Part shown: positions 1 through 7,151 of the stretch, in pieces
How the letters are laid out: each line of letters opens with the position of its first letter
How positions within the stretch are numbered: the first letter of the stretch is position 1
From: Casp-actino8 sp039800005
GTDB lineage: Bacteria > Actinomycetota > Acidimicrobiia > Acidimicrobiales > Ilumatobacteraceae
DNA: 64,000 bases
Assembly: GCA_039800005.1 (NCBI GenBank)
Contig: JBDLRN010000064.1
Coordinates: 9,728 to 73,727, forward strand
Direction of reading: 5' to 3'
Program-made: the position numbers and the translations under genes
The notes under the pieces: generated by a model
Database searches by the model: none
The model's input: only the letters and a program-made list of their open reading frames with translations
What the model was told of the DNA's origin: nothing

Positions 1-1
1 G

Positions 2-1078
2 CGGCGAGCGACGATCGAAGGGAGATCTCCGCAACGAGTCGCTCCCGACGTCGCTCTCGGCGCGGGTGGCTTCGCCGACGACACGGCACCAGCCGACGCC
101 CTGGCGGCGATACTCGCACCATCGGGGGAGTGGGTCGTCGCATCGACGGTGACCGAGGCTCGGGAGCGGGCTGGTGTGGTGCAAGGCCGACGGTCGACGC
201 TCGGTGTGTCGTGGCCGATCGAACTGCCCGGTGTTCGATCCGACTCGAGTGACTTCGTGCGCACGCTCACGACGACCTGGGTCGAGCCGGGATATCTCGA
301 ACCTGATGCGGTGTGGTGTCGACCGGGGGACGATCCGGTGGGTCCGTCGACGAACGGTGGTGCGTTCGGCTCGAAGATGTCGACATGGCTGCGAGGCGAG
401 GCGAGCCGACTCGCCGACGAACACGATCGAACGGTGCGAGTGGTGATGTCGCGCGAAGACGTGGTTCGTCGTGGCGCGAAGCGACCTCCACTAGCCGCTG
501 GTGTTCGCGCCGACGGTTCGGGTGTGGTGTACGTGCGTCGTACCGACGGAGTGGTCGAACTCGTTCGGTCGATCTTCCCTGACTGGGTCGTTCACGAAGT
601 CGACGCACCCGGGCCGCCCACCACTCTCGACCGTCGCGGTGCGGTGTGGGCCGAGATCGCCGCGCTGGTGTCGTCATCACGTGATGACCCGTGGGACCAC
701 GTCGTGTCACCTGACGGTGCAGAGGCGTGGGCGCAGGTCGACGAGTCCGGGGTGCACGTTCGAGTTCGTTGCGGTGAGAACCTCGACGAGACCGTGCTTC
801 GCTCGTATTGCATCGGCGCCGCTCACATGGCTCTCGGTTGGGTGCGGTCCGAAGGCCTGGCCGTCGACGAGCAGGGAACCGTGCACGACCTCACGATGAG
901 GTCGTTCGGCATCGTGCGGGCGAGCGACACACCTCACGTGTCGATCGAGATCCTCGCCCCGGGCGACGGCGACGACGCCACGCCTGTCAACGGGAGCGAT
1001 GCGGTCTTCGCCGCCGTGGCCGCTGCAGTCTGGCGTCACGACGGTTGGCCCTCGCACTGGCCGTCGGCTCGCCGTTGA
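2..1078 (+). CDS. Xanthine dehydrogenase/aldehyde oxidase-like molybdopterin-subunit protein, 5' truncated by window
   Basis: The frame is open to the left window edge, so the gene begins upstream; an internal GTG at 149 is not needed as a start. A GGAFGSK motif (about 356-376) matches the GGGFGGK molybdopterin loop of the family and is followed by the usual 'VxVVMSREDV...R' strand. A C-terminal 'GAAHMALGW...DEQGTV' segment matches the last molybdopterin domain. The middle of that domain is much shorter than normal. Near the end, where active enzymes have a GEPP motif with the catalytic glutamate, this protein reads NGSDAV. By family it would oxidise a purine or aldehyde; I infer a diverged and perhaps inactive member. 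The purine-type amidohydrolase downstream fits a purine theme. Confidence 0.6.
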   Translation, partial: RRATIEGRSPQRVAPDVALGAGGFADDTAPADALAAILAPSGEWVVASTVTEARERAGVVQGRRSTLGVSWPIELPGVRSDSSDFVRTLTTTWVEPGYLEPDAVWCRPGDDPVGPSTNGGAFGSKMSTWLRGEASRLADEHDRTVRVVMSREDVVRRGAKRPPLAAGVRADGSGVVYVRRTDGVVELVRSIFPDWVVHEVDAPGPPTTLDRRGAVWAEIAALVSSSRDDPWDHVVSPDGAEAWAQVDESGVHVRVRCGENLDETVLRSYCIGAAHMALGWVRSEGLAVDEQGTVHDLTMRSFGIVRASDTPHVSIEILAPGDGDDATPVNGSDAVFAAVAAAVWRHDGWPSHWPSARR

Positions 1079-1087
1079 GCCGACCGC

Positions 1088-1093
1088 TAGCGT
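1088..1093 (+). promoter_or_regulatory. -10 element for the RidA gene, leaderless type
   Basis: TAGCGT lies exactly 6 nt before the ATG at 1100. The first base of the start codon would therefore be the transcription start. There is no Shine-Dalgarno sequence between. Confidence 0.5.
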
Positions 1094-1099
1094 GTCGGC

Positions 1100-1570
1100 A
1101 TGGCGTCTTCGAAACCCGCTCAGCCCATCGGTCCCTACACCCCGGTCGTTCGCGCCGGTGACTGGATCATCGTGTCCGGCCAGCTCGGTATCGCCGACGG
1201 AAAGTTGGTCTCCGGTGGTGTGGCCGCCCAGACCGCGCAGGCCGTCGTCAACCTGAAGGCGCGTCTGAAAGAAGCCGGTGCGTCGATCTCCGACGTGTCG
1301 AAGACCTTGTGCTTCCTCACCGACATGGACACCTTTCCCACGTTCAACGACGCCTATGTGGCCGGTTTCGGTTCGTCGCGTCCGGCCCGGTCGACCATCG
1401 GTGTGGCAGCACTGCCCTTCGGCGGCGCGGTCGAGATCGAGGCCTGGGCCTACAAGCCCCTGGCCCCGGCGAAGAAGAGCGCGGCGAAGAAGCCGGCCAA
1501 GAAGTCGGCCGCCAAGACAGGCGCCAAGAAGACCGCCAAGAAGTCGCCGGCCACGAAGAGCCGAAAGTAG
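1100..1570 (+). CDS. RidA-family (YjgF/YER057c) protein with lysine/alanine-rich C-terminal tail
   Basis: Residues 1-115 form a RidA domain (starts with PIGPYTPVVRAGDWIIVSGQ, then a 'LKEAGAS...K' helix). Family members hydrolyse reactive enamines/imines made by PLP enzymes, or related imines. The last 40 or so residues are almost entirely K, A, P, S and T in repeated KK-SAAKK-type units, like the tail of histone H1 or mycobacterial HupB. A RidA domain is normally 110-130 residues, so the tail is an addition. I infer nucleic-acid or polyanion binding for the tail. The start follows a -10 hexamer by 6 nt. A threonine dehydratase, the classic source of RidA substrate, is encoded far away at 45.5 kb. 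Confidence 0.85.
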   Translation: MASSKPAQPIGPYTPVVRAGDWIIVSGQLGIADGKLVSGGVAAQTAQAVVNLKARLKEAGASISDVSKTLCFLTDMDTFPTFNDAYVAGFGSSRPARSTIGVAALPFGGAVEIEAWAYKPLAPAKKSAAKKPAKKSAAKTGAKKTAKKSPATKSRK

Positions 1571-1579
1571 GGTGACGTC

Positions 1580-1735
1580 GTGCCCGGTGCCATCGTCCTC
1601 GTCATCGCTCTGTTCGCCTTCCCGGTGATCGTGGGTCTGAGTTCGGTCGCCATCGCCGCTTTGCTCGGTCATCTGCTCTGGAAGGACGGCGAAGCCCGTC
1701 ACGAGGGCAGCGAACTTCTCGATCTGAACACCTGA
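1580..1735 (+). CDS. Small single-span membrane protein, unknown function
   Basis: A 51-codon GTG frame begins 9 bp after the RidA stop. It encodes a hydrophobic helix (about residues 4-33, rich in V, I, L, A) followed by a short charged tail (KDGEARHEGSELLDLNT). The stop is TGA at 1733. The tight spacing suggests co-transcription with RidA. I do not recognise a family. The clear hydrophobic/polar layout and intact length favour a real gene, but no homology evidence is available here. Confidence 0.5.
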   Translation: MPGAIVLVIALFAFPVIVGLSSVAIAALLGHLLWKDGEARHEGSELLDLNT

Positions 1736-1765
1736 TCGAGTGAGCGTCGTCGCTCGCCTGATCCC

Positions 1766-3154
1766 ATGACTGCACCTGCCATCGTCGATCTTCTGATTCG
1801 CAATGCGTCGCTCGTGGCGACCATGGACGACCAGCGACGTGAACTGGCAGGCGGTTGGGTGGCCATCACCGACGGACTCGTGTCGGCCGTCGGATCGTCG
1901 ACCCAGGAACCGCCGTCGGCCCGAGAAGTGATCGACGCGACCGACTGTCTCGTGACCCCGGGTCTCGTCAACACCCACCATCACATCTACCAGAACCTCA
2001 CGCGTGCCTATCCGCCCATGACCGACAAGCCGTTGTTCGGGTGGTTGCAGTCGCTGTACCCGTTGTGGCGAGGGATCGACGAGGAGTCGGTGTACGTGAG
2101 CGCGTTCGCCGGTCTCGCCGAGTTGGCGATGTCGGGGTGCACCACCAGCACCGACCATCTGTATCTGCATCCGCGCGGGGCCGGTGATCTGCTCGGCGCC
2201 GAAATCGCCGCGGCGCGTGATCTCGGCATGCGTTTCCATCCCACACGTGGGTCGATGTCGTTGTCGGAGAAGGACGGTGGTCTGCCTCCCGACGACGTGG
2301 TGGCCGACGACGACGAGATTCTCGCCGAGAGCGAACGAGCGGTGCATCGACATCACGACCGTTCGCACGGTGCGATGGTGCGCATCGCGCTCGCACCGTG
2401 TTCGCCGTTCAGCGTGACCGAAGATCTCATGGTTCGCTCGGCCGAACTCGCCGAGAAACTCGACGTGAGGCTGCACACGCACTTCGCCGAGAACGCCGAG
2501 GACGACGAGTTCTCGTTGGCCACCTTCGGCTGCCGGCCCATGGAGTATCTCGAGCGCACGGGCTGGTGCACCGATCGCACGTGGGTCGCGCATTGCGTGA
2601 TGCCCAACGAACACGAGGTGCAGCGTCTGGGTGCGGCCGGTGTAGGAGTGGCGCACTGCCCGAGCAGCAATCTGATCCTCGCCTCGGGGATCTCGCCGAT
2701 CGTTCCGTTGCGTCGTGCCGGAGCCAAGGTGGGCCTCGGTGTCGACGGGTCGTCGTCGGCCGACTCGGCCTCGCTGTGGCTCGAGGCGCGTCAGGCGATG
2801 TTGTTGGCCAAACTGCGTGACGGGGCCGCGGCCGGTACGGCACGTATGGCGCTCGAAGTGGCCACGCGCGGTGGAGCCGGTTGTCTCGGTCGCGAAGGAG
2901 AGATCGGCGAGTTGAGCGTCGGTGCGGTGGGAGACGTCGCTGTGTGGCGTCTCACCGGTCCGCAGTTCGCCGGAGCGCTGGCCGATCCGATCGAGGCCTG
3001 GTTGCGTTGTGGACCGATCGGTGCCCACCACACGATCGTGCACGGACGTTCGGTGGTGCGTGACGGCTTGATCGTCGACCCGCGACTCGACGACGTGCTG
3101 CATCGTCACGCCGTCGAGAGTCGTCGAATCCAACGACTCGATGCCCGTGACTGA
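1766..3154 (+). CDS. Amidohydrolase, 8-oxoguanine deaminase-like (TrzN/ATZ subgroup)
   Basis: This is a 462-residue metal-dependent hydrolase of the TIM-barrel amidohydrolase superfamily. The metal motif HHH is at residues 71-73 ('PGLVNTHHHIYQNLTR'). Further ligand motifs are 'HTHFAEN', 'WVAHCV' and 'GVDGSSSADS' in family order. The run 'TRAYPPMTDKPLFGWLQSLYPLWR' region (described, not quoted whole) and 'STDHLYL' resemble enzymes annotated as 8-oxoguanine deaminase, which turn 8-oxoguanine into urate plus ammonia. The length is normal. The substrate is inferred from family resemblance and from the XDH-like neighbour; guanine or s-triazine analogues remain possible. The gene ends inside the next one (14-bp overlap). 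Confidence 0.8.
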   Translation: MTAPAIVDLLIRNASLVATMDDQRRELAGGWVAITDGLVSAVGSSTQEPPSAREVIDATDCLVTPGLVNTHHHIYQNLTRAYPPMTDKPLFGWLQSLYPLWRGIDEESVYVSAFAGLAELAMSGCTTSTDHLYLHPRGAGDLLGAEIAAARDLGMRFHPTRGSMSLSEKDGGLPPDDVVADDDEILAESERAVHRHHDRSHGAMVRIALAPCSPFSVTEDLMVRSAELAEKLDVRLHTHFAENAEDDEFSLATFGCRPMEYLERTGWCTDRTWVAHCVMPNEHEVQRLGAAGVGVAHCPSSNLILASGISPIVPLRRAGAKVGLGVDGSSSADSASLWLEARQAMLLAKLRDGAAAGTARMALEVATRGGAGCLGREGEIGELSVGAVGDVAVWRLTGPQFAGALADPIEAWLRCGPIGAHHTIVHGRSVVRDGLIVDPRLDDVLHRHAVESRRIQRLDARD

Positions 3155-3842
3155 ATCGAACTTTCCTCACGCCGTCCTCTGGGACATGGACGGCACGTTG
3201 GTCGACACCGAGCCCTACTGGATCGACGCCGAGTTCGACATCGTCGAGATGCACGGTGGCACGTGGAGTCACGACCACGCCAAGGCTCTGGTCGGATCCG
3301 ATCTTCTCGACTCCGGTGCCTACATCCGCGAGCACGGTGGTGTCGATCGATCGCCGGCCGAGATCGTCGAGATGTTGCTCGACCGCGTGGTGGCTCGGGT
3401 TCGGGCCGAGGTGCCGTGGCGACCGGGAGCTCGCGAGTTGTTGGGTGCGGTGCGCGGCGCGGGGGTCGACACCGCGCTCGTGACCATGTCGTGGAAGCGG
3501 TTCTCCGACGAAGTGGTGAACTGTCTGCCGAGCGGCAGTTTCACGGTGTCGGTGACCGGTGACGAAGTGGTGCGAGGCAAACCGCATCCCGAGCCGTACT
3601 TGCTCGCCGCCGAACGTCTCGGTGTGCGTGCCGATCAGTGCGTGGCCATCGAGGATTCACCGACGGGTGTGCGCTCGGCACTGGCCGCGGGTTGTCGAGT
3701 GATCGGCGTACCGCACGTGGTCGACATTCCGGCCGACGTGGCCGATCTCCCCGAATCCGTCGGCTATCTCACTCTTCTCCCCACCCTCGACGGGCTGCAA
3801 CTCGGTGATCTGGTGAGGATTTTTCACCGTATGGGTCGATAA
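3141..3842 (+). CDS. HAD-superfamily phosphatase (beta-phosphoglucomutase-like subgroup)
   Basis: This 233-residue protein has the HAD nucleophile motif DMDGTLVDTEP (D15 and D17), the conserved Lys in 'GKPHPEPY' and the acidic 'EDSPTG' motif. The cap is small and helical. Such enzymes dephosphorylate sugar phosphates or similar metabolites; the substrate cannot be read from sequence. The ATG overlaps the upstream amidohydrolase by 14 bp, suggesting translational coupling. The last dozen codons (GDLVRIFHRMGR) lie inside a 47-bp palindromic repeat element, so the C-terminal tail appears to have been supplied by that element rather than by the family. Confidence 0.85.
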   Translation: MPVTESNFPHAVLWDMDGTLVDTEPYWIDAEFDIVEMHGGTWSHDHAKALVGSDLLDSGAYIREHGGVDRSPAEIVEMLLDRVVARVRAEVPWRPGARELLGAVRGAGVDTALVTMSWKRFSDEVVNCLPSGSFTVSVTGDEVVRGKPHPEPYLLAAERLGVRADQCVAIEDSPTGVRSALAAGCRVIGVPHVVDIPADVADLPESVGYLTLLPTLDGLQLGDLVRIFHRMGR

Positions 3843-3854
3843 GTCTCACCAGAA
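3808..3854 (+). repeat. 47-bp palindromic element, copy A (forward)
   Basis: The layout is outer arm ATCTGGTG, 5 bp, inner arm TTTTCACC, 5-bp loop, decayed inner arm GGTCGATA, 5 bp, outer arm CACCAGAA. It overlaps the 3' end and stop of the HAD gene. The first half is identical to copy B read on the other strand; the 34 bp 3803-3836 pair perfectly with 3909-3942. Segment lengths are the same as in copies B, C and D. Confidence 0.85.
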
Positions 3855-3890
3855 AGCGCGGTGACGGCTCACCGCGTTGAACAACGATTT

Positions 3891-3937
3891 TTCTGGTGCG
3901 CGATCTTTACCCATACGGTGAAAAATCCTCACCAGAT
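3891..3937 (-). repeat. 47-bp palindromic element, copy B (reverse)
   Basis: Inverted relative to copy A and 36 bp away from it. Reading the minus strand: outer arm ATCTGGTG, AGGAT, TTTTCACC, loop GTATG, GGTAAAGA, TCGCG, CACCAGAA. It sits immediately downstream of the minus-strand regulator gene. Together A and B form a 34-bp perfect inverted repeat with a 72-bp centre, so they could act as a bidirectional terminator between the convergent genes. Confidence 0.85.
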
Positions 3938-3943
3938 CACCGG

Positions 3944-4633
3944 TCAGGGGGACCAGCGGGGGGATTGGCCGAAGCGGTAGCCGACGCTGCGCACGGTCTG
4001 AATGAGGTTGGCGTGCTCCTCGCCCAACTTGGCGCGCAGGCGTCGGATGTGCACGTCGACCGTGCGCGCGCCGCCGTAGTAGTCGTATCCCCAAACCCGT
4101 GACAGCAACATCTCGCGTGTGAACACCTTGCCCGGGTTCTGCACGAGGAACTTCAGCAACTCGTACTCCATGTAGGTGAGATCGAGTGGACGTCCTTCGA
4201 CCGAAGCCTGATACGTCTCGAGGTTGAGCACCAGTTCGCCGTAGTCGACGAGCTCGGCTCGTGGAGCGGTGGTCGTGTACGAGAAGAGATGTCGCAGGCG
4301 AGCCTCGAGTTCGCGCGGATGGAACGGCTGCAGACAGAAGTCGTCGAACAACTCGTCGCGCAAGGTGAGTTCGTCGAGTTGAGCCCCGGTCACCAGCACG
4401 AGCAGAGGAACGACGACCGAATCCTTCTTTCGCAGCACTCGGCAGAACGCCCACGCCGCTTCGAGATCGGCGTCACCGCACACGATCGCACCCATCCAGC
4501 CGTCGGCGATCTCGGCCTTCGAGAGTTCGTCGGCCGACGAGAAGGCCTTCCACCGATAGCCGGCGAGATCGAGCGTGCGCGCGAGTTCCGGCGGCGGCGG
4601 CTCGGGAAAGACGGCGATCAGATCGCTGGTCAT
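3944..4633 (-). CDS. glnR: OmpR-family orphan regulator, probable GlnR-type nitrogen regulator
   Basis: This 229-residue protein has a receiver-like domain (1-115) and an OmpR winged helix (about 125-225: 'LTYMEYELLKFLVQNPGKVF', 'SRVWGYDYYGG', 'TVDVHIRRLRAKLG', 'SVGYRF'). The receiver lacks the usual DD pair and, on my alignment to actinobacterial GlnR, has Cys where the phospho-acceptor Asp would be (AIVCGDADL). GlnR is likewise an unphosphorylated orphan regulator. The ATG at 4633 lies 2 bp after the glnA stop, so the two genes are one operon. The start was chosen by this spacing; a longer frame upstream overlaps glnA. GlnR-type half-sites lie upstream of glnII. The gene symbol is an inference from architecture and context. 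Confidence 0.7.
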   Translation of the reverse strand: MTSDLIAVFPEPPPPELARTLDLAGYRWKAFSSADELSKAEIADGWMGAIVCGDADLEAAWAFCRVLRKKDSVVVPLLVLVTGAQLDELTLRDELFDDFCLQPFHPRELEARLRHLFSYTTTAPRAELVDYGELVLNLETYQASVEGRPLDLTYMEYELLKFLVQNPGKVFTREMLLSRVWGYDYYGGARTVDVHIRRLRAKLGEEHANLIQTVRSVGYRFGQSPRWSP

Positions 4634-4635
4634 GG

Positions 4636-5973
4636 TCAGAGCGACCTCAGGTACCGACTCAACTCGAACGGGGTGACTTGAGTCTTGTAACCCCGCCACT
4701 CGGAACGCTTGTTGCGGAGGAACCACTCGAAGATGTGCTCACCGAGCGCTTCGTGCACGAGGCTCGAGTTCTCCATCACCTTGAGAGCGTCCGACAGCGA
4801 CTGCGGCAGTTGATCGATGCCCAACTTGGTGAGTGCATCGTCGCCCATCTCGAAGAGGTTGGCGTCGGCCTCGGCCGGCAATTCGTACTTCTGCTCGATC
4901 CCGCGCAATCCGGCGGCGAGGATGACCGAGAAGGCCAGGTACGGGTTGCAGGCCGGGTCGGGGGAACGGTACTCGATGCGGGTGGCCAGCGGATTGGCCC
5001 GCTTCGGAATCGGCACTCGAATCAGGCCACTGCGGTTGTTGCGGGCCCACGACACGTGCACGGGCGCTTCGAAACCGGGAACCAAACGCTTGTAACTGTT
5101 CACGGTCTGGTTGGTGACCGCGGTGATCTCACTCGCGTGGAACAAGAGGCCGGCCATGAAGTGCTTGGCGACCGGTGAGAGGTTGTAGGCGTCGTCGGGA
5201 GAGTAGAAGGCGTTGCCCTCGCCGTCGGAGAGCGACAGATGCAGATGCATGCCGCTTCCCTGCACGCCTTCCAACGGCTTGGGCATGAAGGTGGCGTGCA
5301 CTCCTTGCGCGGCAGCCACTTCCTTCACCACGAGGCGGAAGGTCATCACGCTGTCGGCCATGGTGAGGGCGTCGGTGTGGCGCAAGTCGATCTCGTGTTG
5401 CGACGGAGCGTCCTCGTGGAACGAGTACTCGACCGGGATCGAGAGAGTCTCGAGAGTGCGAATCGTCTCCTTGCGCAGACTTCCGGTCACGTCGGTGGTG
5501 GTGAGATCGAAGAACGACGCCTCGTCGAGTGGTCGCGGCGCCTGTCCGGGCTCGGGTGGCGCGAAGTAGAAGAACTCGATGTCGGGCGCGATCAGGAAGT
5601 CGTACCCCGATGCGTGCGCGCGCTGCAGGTTGCGACGCAACACCTGACGAGGGTCGCCGCCGAAGGGCGCGCCGTCGAGATCGTGGATGTCGCAGAAGAT
5701 GCGGGCCTCGGGCGCCTTGGCGTCGGCCCACGGAAGAGTCACGAACGTGTTCGGGTCGGGGATCGCCAGAACGTCGCTCTCCTGGATGCGCGAGAAGCCG
5801 TCGATCGACGAACCGTCGAAGGTCATGCCGTCTTCGAGGGCGTTCTCGAGTTCGGCCGGGCTGATGGCGAAACTCTTCAGACTGCCGAGAACGTCAGTGA
5901 ACCAGAGACGGATCAGGCGCACGCCGCGTTCTTCGACCGTTCGCAGGACGTAGTCACGCTGCTGATCCATCAT
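4636..5973 (-). CDS. glnA: Glutamine synthetase, type I-alpha (GlnA2-like)
   Basis: This 445-residue enzyme makes glutamine from glutamate, ammonia and ATP in the cytosol. Family landmarks are 'RLIRLWFTDVLG' near the N-terminus, 'FDGSSIDGF', 'IEFFYF', the 'MPKPLEGVQGSGMHLHLSL' ATP loop and 'NSYKRLVPGFEAP'. It is close in size and wording to mycobacterial GlnA2. It lacks the 25-residue insert and the adenylylation tyrosine loop of type I-beta enzymes. The Arg of 'GFSRIQESD', linked to feedback inhibition in I-alpha enzymes, is present. Three ATGs cluster at 5979, 5973 and 5970. I chose 5973, which is 8 nt after GAGG. The 5979 codon follows CAGAAT by 6 nt and would be a leaderless start. Confidence 0.92.
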   Translation of the reverse strand: MMDQQRDYVLRTVEERGVRLIRLWFTDVLGSLKSFAISPAELENALEDGMTFDGSSIDGFSRIQESDVLAIPDPNTFVTLPWADAKAPEARIFCDIHDLDGAPFGGDPRQVLRRNLQRAHASGYDFLIAPDIEFFYFAPPEPGQAPRPLDEASFFDLTTTDVTGSLRKETIRTLETLSIPVEYSFHEDAPSQHEIDLRHTDALTMADSVMTFRLVVKEVAAAQGVHATFMPKPLEGVQGSGMHLHLSLSDGEGNAFYSPDDAYNLSPVAKHFMAGLLFHASEITAVTNQTVNSYKRLVPGFEAPVHVSWARNNRSGLIRVPIPKRANPLATRIEYRSPDPACNPYLAFSVILAAGLRGIEQKYELPAEADANLFEMGDDALTKLGIDQLPQSLSDALKVMENSSLVHEALGEHIFEWFLRNKRSEWRGYKTQVTPFELSRYLRSL

Positions 5974-6002
5974 GTTCATGGCCTCATTCTGCCGGTCCTG
6001 TC

Positions 6003-6042
6003 GGAAAAACACGAGAGCCGGGGGACGGGCCCCCGGCTCTCG
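6003..6042 (-). terminator. Rho-independent terminator after glnII
   Basis: A perfect 13-bp GC-rich stem (arms 6030-6042 and 6012-6024, loop 6025-6029) is followed on the minus strand by TGTTTTT. It separates glnII from glnA. Only about 30 bp remain before the glnA start, so glnA must rely on read-through or on a promoter abutting its start. Confidence 0.85.
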
Positions 6043-6067
6043 CCACTGCAATTCGAGTCGTACGAAC

Positions 6068-7072
6068 TCAGCCGCAGACCGTCTCGATGAGGAGGCGGGT
6101 CACGGTGTAGGGATCCATGTTGGCGTTCGGACGACGGTCCTCGGCGTAGCCCTTGCCCGTCTTCTCGACCGACCACGGGATACGGATCGAGGCGCCGCGG
6201 TTCGAAACGCCGTAGCTGAACTTGTTGTACGGGGCCGTCTCGTGTGCACCCGTGAGGCGACTCTCGATGTCGTGTCCGTAGTTCTTGACGTGCAGATCGA
6301 CCTTCTTGCCGATGGCTTCGCACGCCGCCTTGATGGCCTTCATGTCCTTGTCGTTGCGCATCGCCTTGGTCGAGAAGTTGGTGTGAGCACCGGCGCCGTT
6401 CCAGTCGCCCTTCTGGGGCTTGGCGGCGAGCGAGATCACCACGTCGTAGTCCTCGGCGATGCGATGCAGCAACCAACGAGCGACCGTGAGGTGATCACTC
6501 ACGGTGAGAGCGTCGGCTGCGCCGATCTGGAACTCCCACTGGCCGGGCATGACTTCGGCGTTGGTTCCCTCGATCAGAAGTCCGGCGTCGAGACACGCCT
6601 GCGTGTGCTCTTCGATGATGTCGCGACCGACGACACGACCCGTACCGACACCGCAGTAGTACGGACCCTGCGGAGCGGCGAAGCCACCGACCGGGAATCC
6701 GAGCGGCGTACCGTCCAGGCGGAGCATCGTGTACTCCTGCTCGATGCCGAAGATCATCTCGTCGGAGGCGAACTTCTTGGCGGTCTTCGCGCAGGCGGCG
6801 CGAGTGTTGGTGGGGTGCGGCTTGCCCGTCTGGGCGAGCATCACTTCGCAGAGCACGAGAATGTTGCGGCCACCGCGGATCGGATCGGGGCAGGTGAAGA
6901 CCGGGTGCAGCGCGCAGTCCGACTTGTCGCCAGGAGCCTGGTTGGTCGACGAACCGTCGAAACCCCAGATCGGGGGCTCGGTGACCGAGTCGTCGATGAT
7001 CTTGGTCTTCGAACGGAGAAGGGGCGTCGGCTCGGTGCCGTCGACCCAGATGTATTCGGCTTGGTAGGCCAT
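6068..7072 (-). CDS. glnII: Glutamine synthetase type II (eukaryotic type)
   Basis: This 334-residue enzyme is the short GSII form. It opens with MAYQAEYIWVDG and contains 'WGFDGSSTNQA', 'NTRAACAK', 'FGIEQEYTM', 'GQWEFQIG' and 'NGAGAHTNFSTKAMR', all GSII signatures. It carries out the same reaction as GlnA but is not adenylylated. The ATG at 7072 sits 9 nt after GGAGGA; an upstream in-frame ATG at 7090 would overlap that ribosome site. The gene is first in a minus-strand series glnII, terminator, glnA, regulator. Control by the GlnR-type protein is suggested by four spaced half-sites at 7152-7189. Confidence 0.93.
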   Translation of the reverse strand: MAYQAEYIWVDGTEPTPLLRSKTKIIDDSVTEPPIWGFDGSSTNQAPGDKSDCALHPVFTCPDPIRGGRNILVLCEVMLAQTGKPHPTNTRAACAKTAKKFASDEMIFGIEQEYTMLRLDGTPLGFPVGGFAAPQGPYYCGVGTGRVVGRDIIEEHTQACLDAGLLIEGTNAEVMPGQWEFQIGAADALTVSDHLTVARWLLHRIAEDYDVVISLAAKPQKGDWNGAGAHTNFSTKAMRNDKDMKAIKAACEAIGKKVDLHVKNYGHDIESRLTGAHETAPYNKFSYGVSNRGASIRIPWSVEKTGKGYAEDRRPNANMDPYTVTRLLIETVCG

Positions 7073-7130
7073 GTTGTGGGGGTCCTCCATGGGTGTTGGC
7101 CGGCTTCGAAGTCCGGTTCTGTTTGGGGCA

Positions 7131-7136
7131 CCTCTA
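7131..7136 (-). promoter_or_regulatory. Possible glnII -10 element
   Basis: On the minus strand this reads TAGAGG, about 60 nt upstream of the glnII ATG and 15 bp from the nearest GlnR-type half-site. That places the operator over and above the -35 zone, as expected for an activator. The hexamer itself is a weak match. Confidence 0.35.
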
Positions 7137-7151
7137 CTCTCGCAGCGAGCC

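Noticed and set aside
1740..1765. Promoter before the amidohydrolase
   Set aside because: No TAnnnT or CAnnnT hexamer at the usual distance; co-transcription with the upstream small gene is simpler.
707..3133. Open frame of 808 codons on the minus strand
   Set aside because: It lies opposite the XDH-like, RidA and amidohydrolase genes, all with clear motifs; its protein is His/Arg/Gly-rich with no family features. Long antisense frames are a by-product of high GC.
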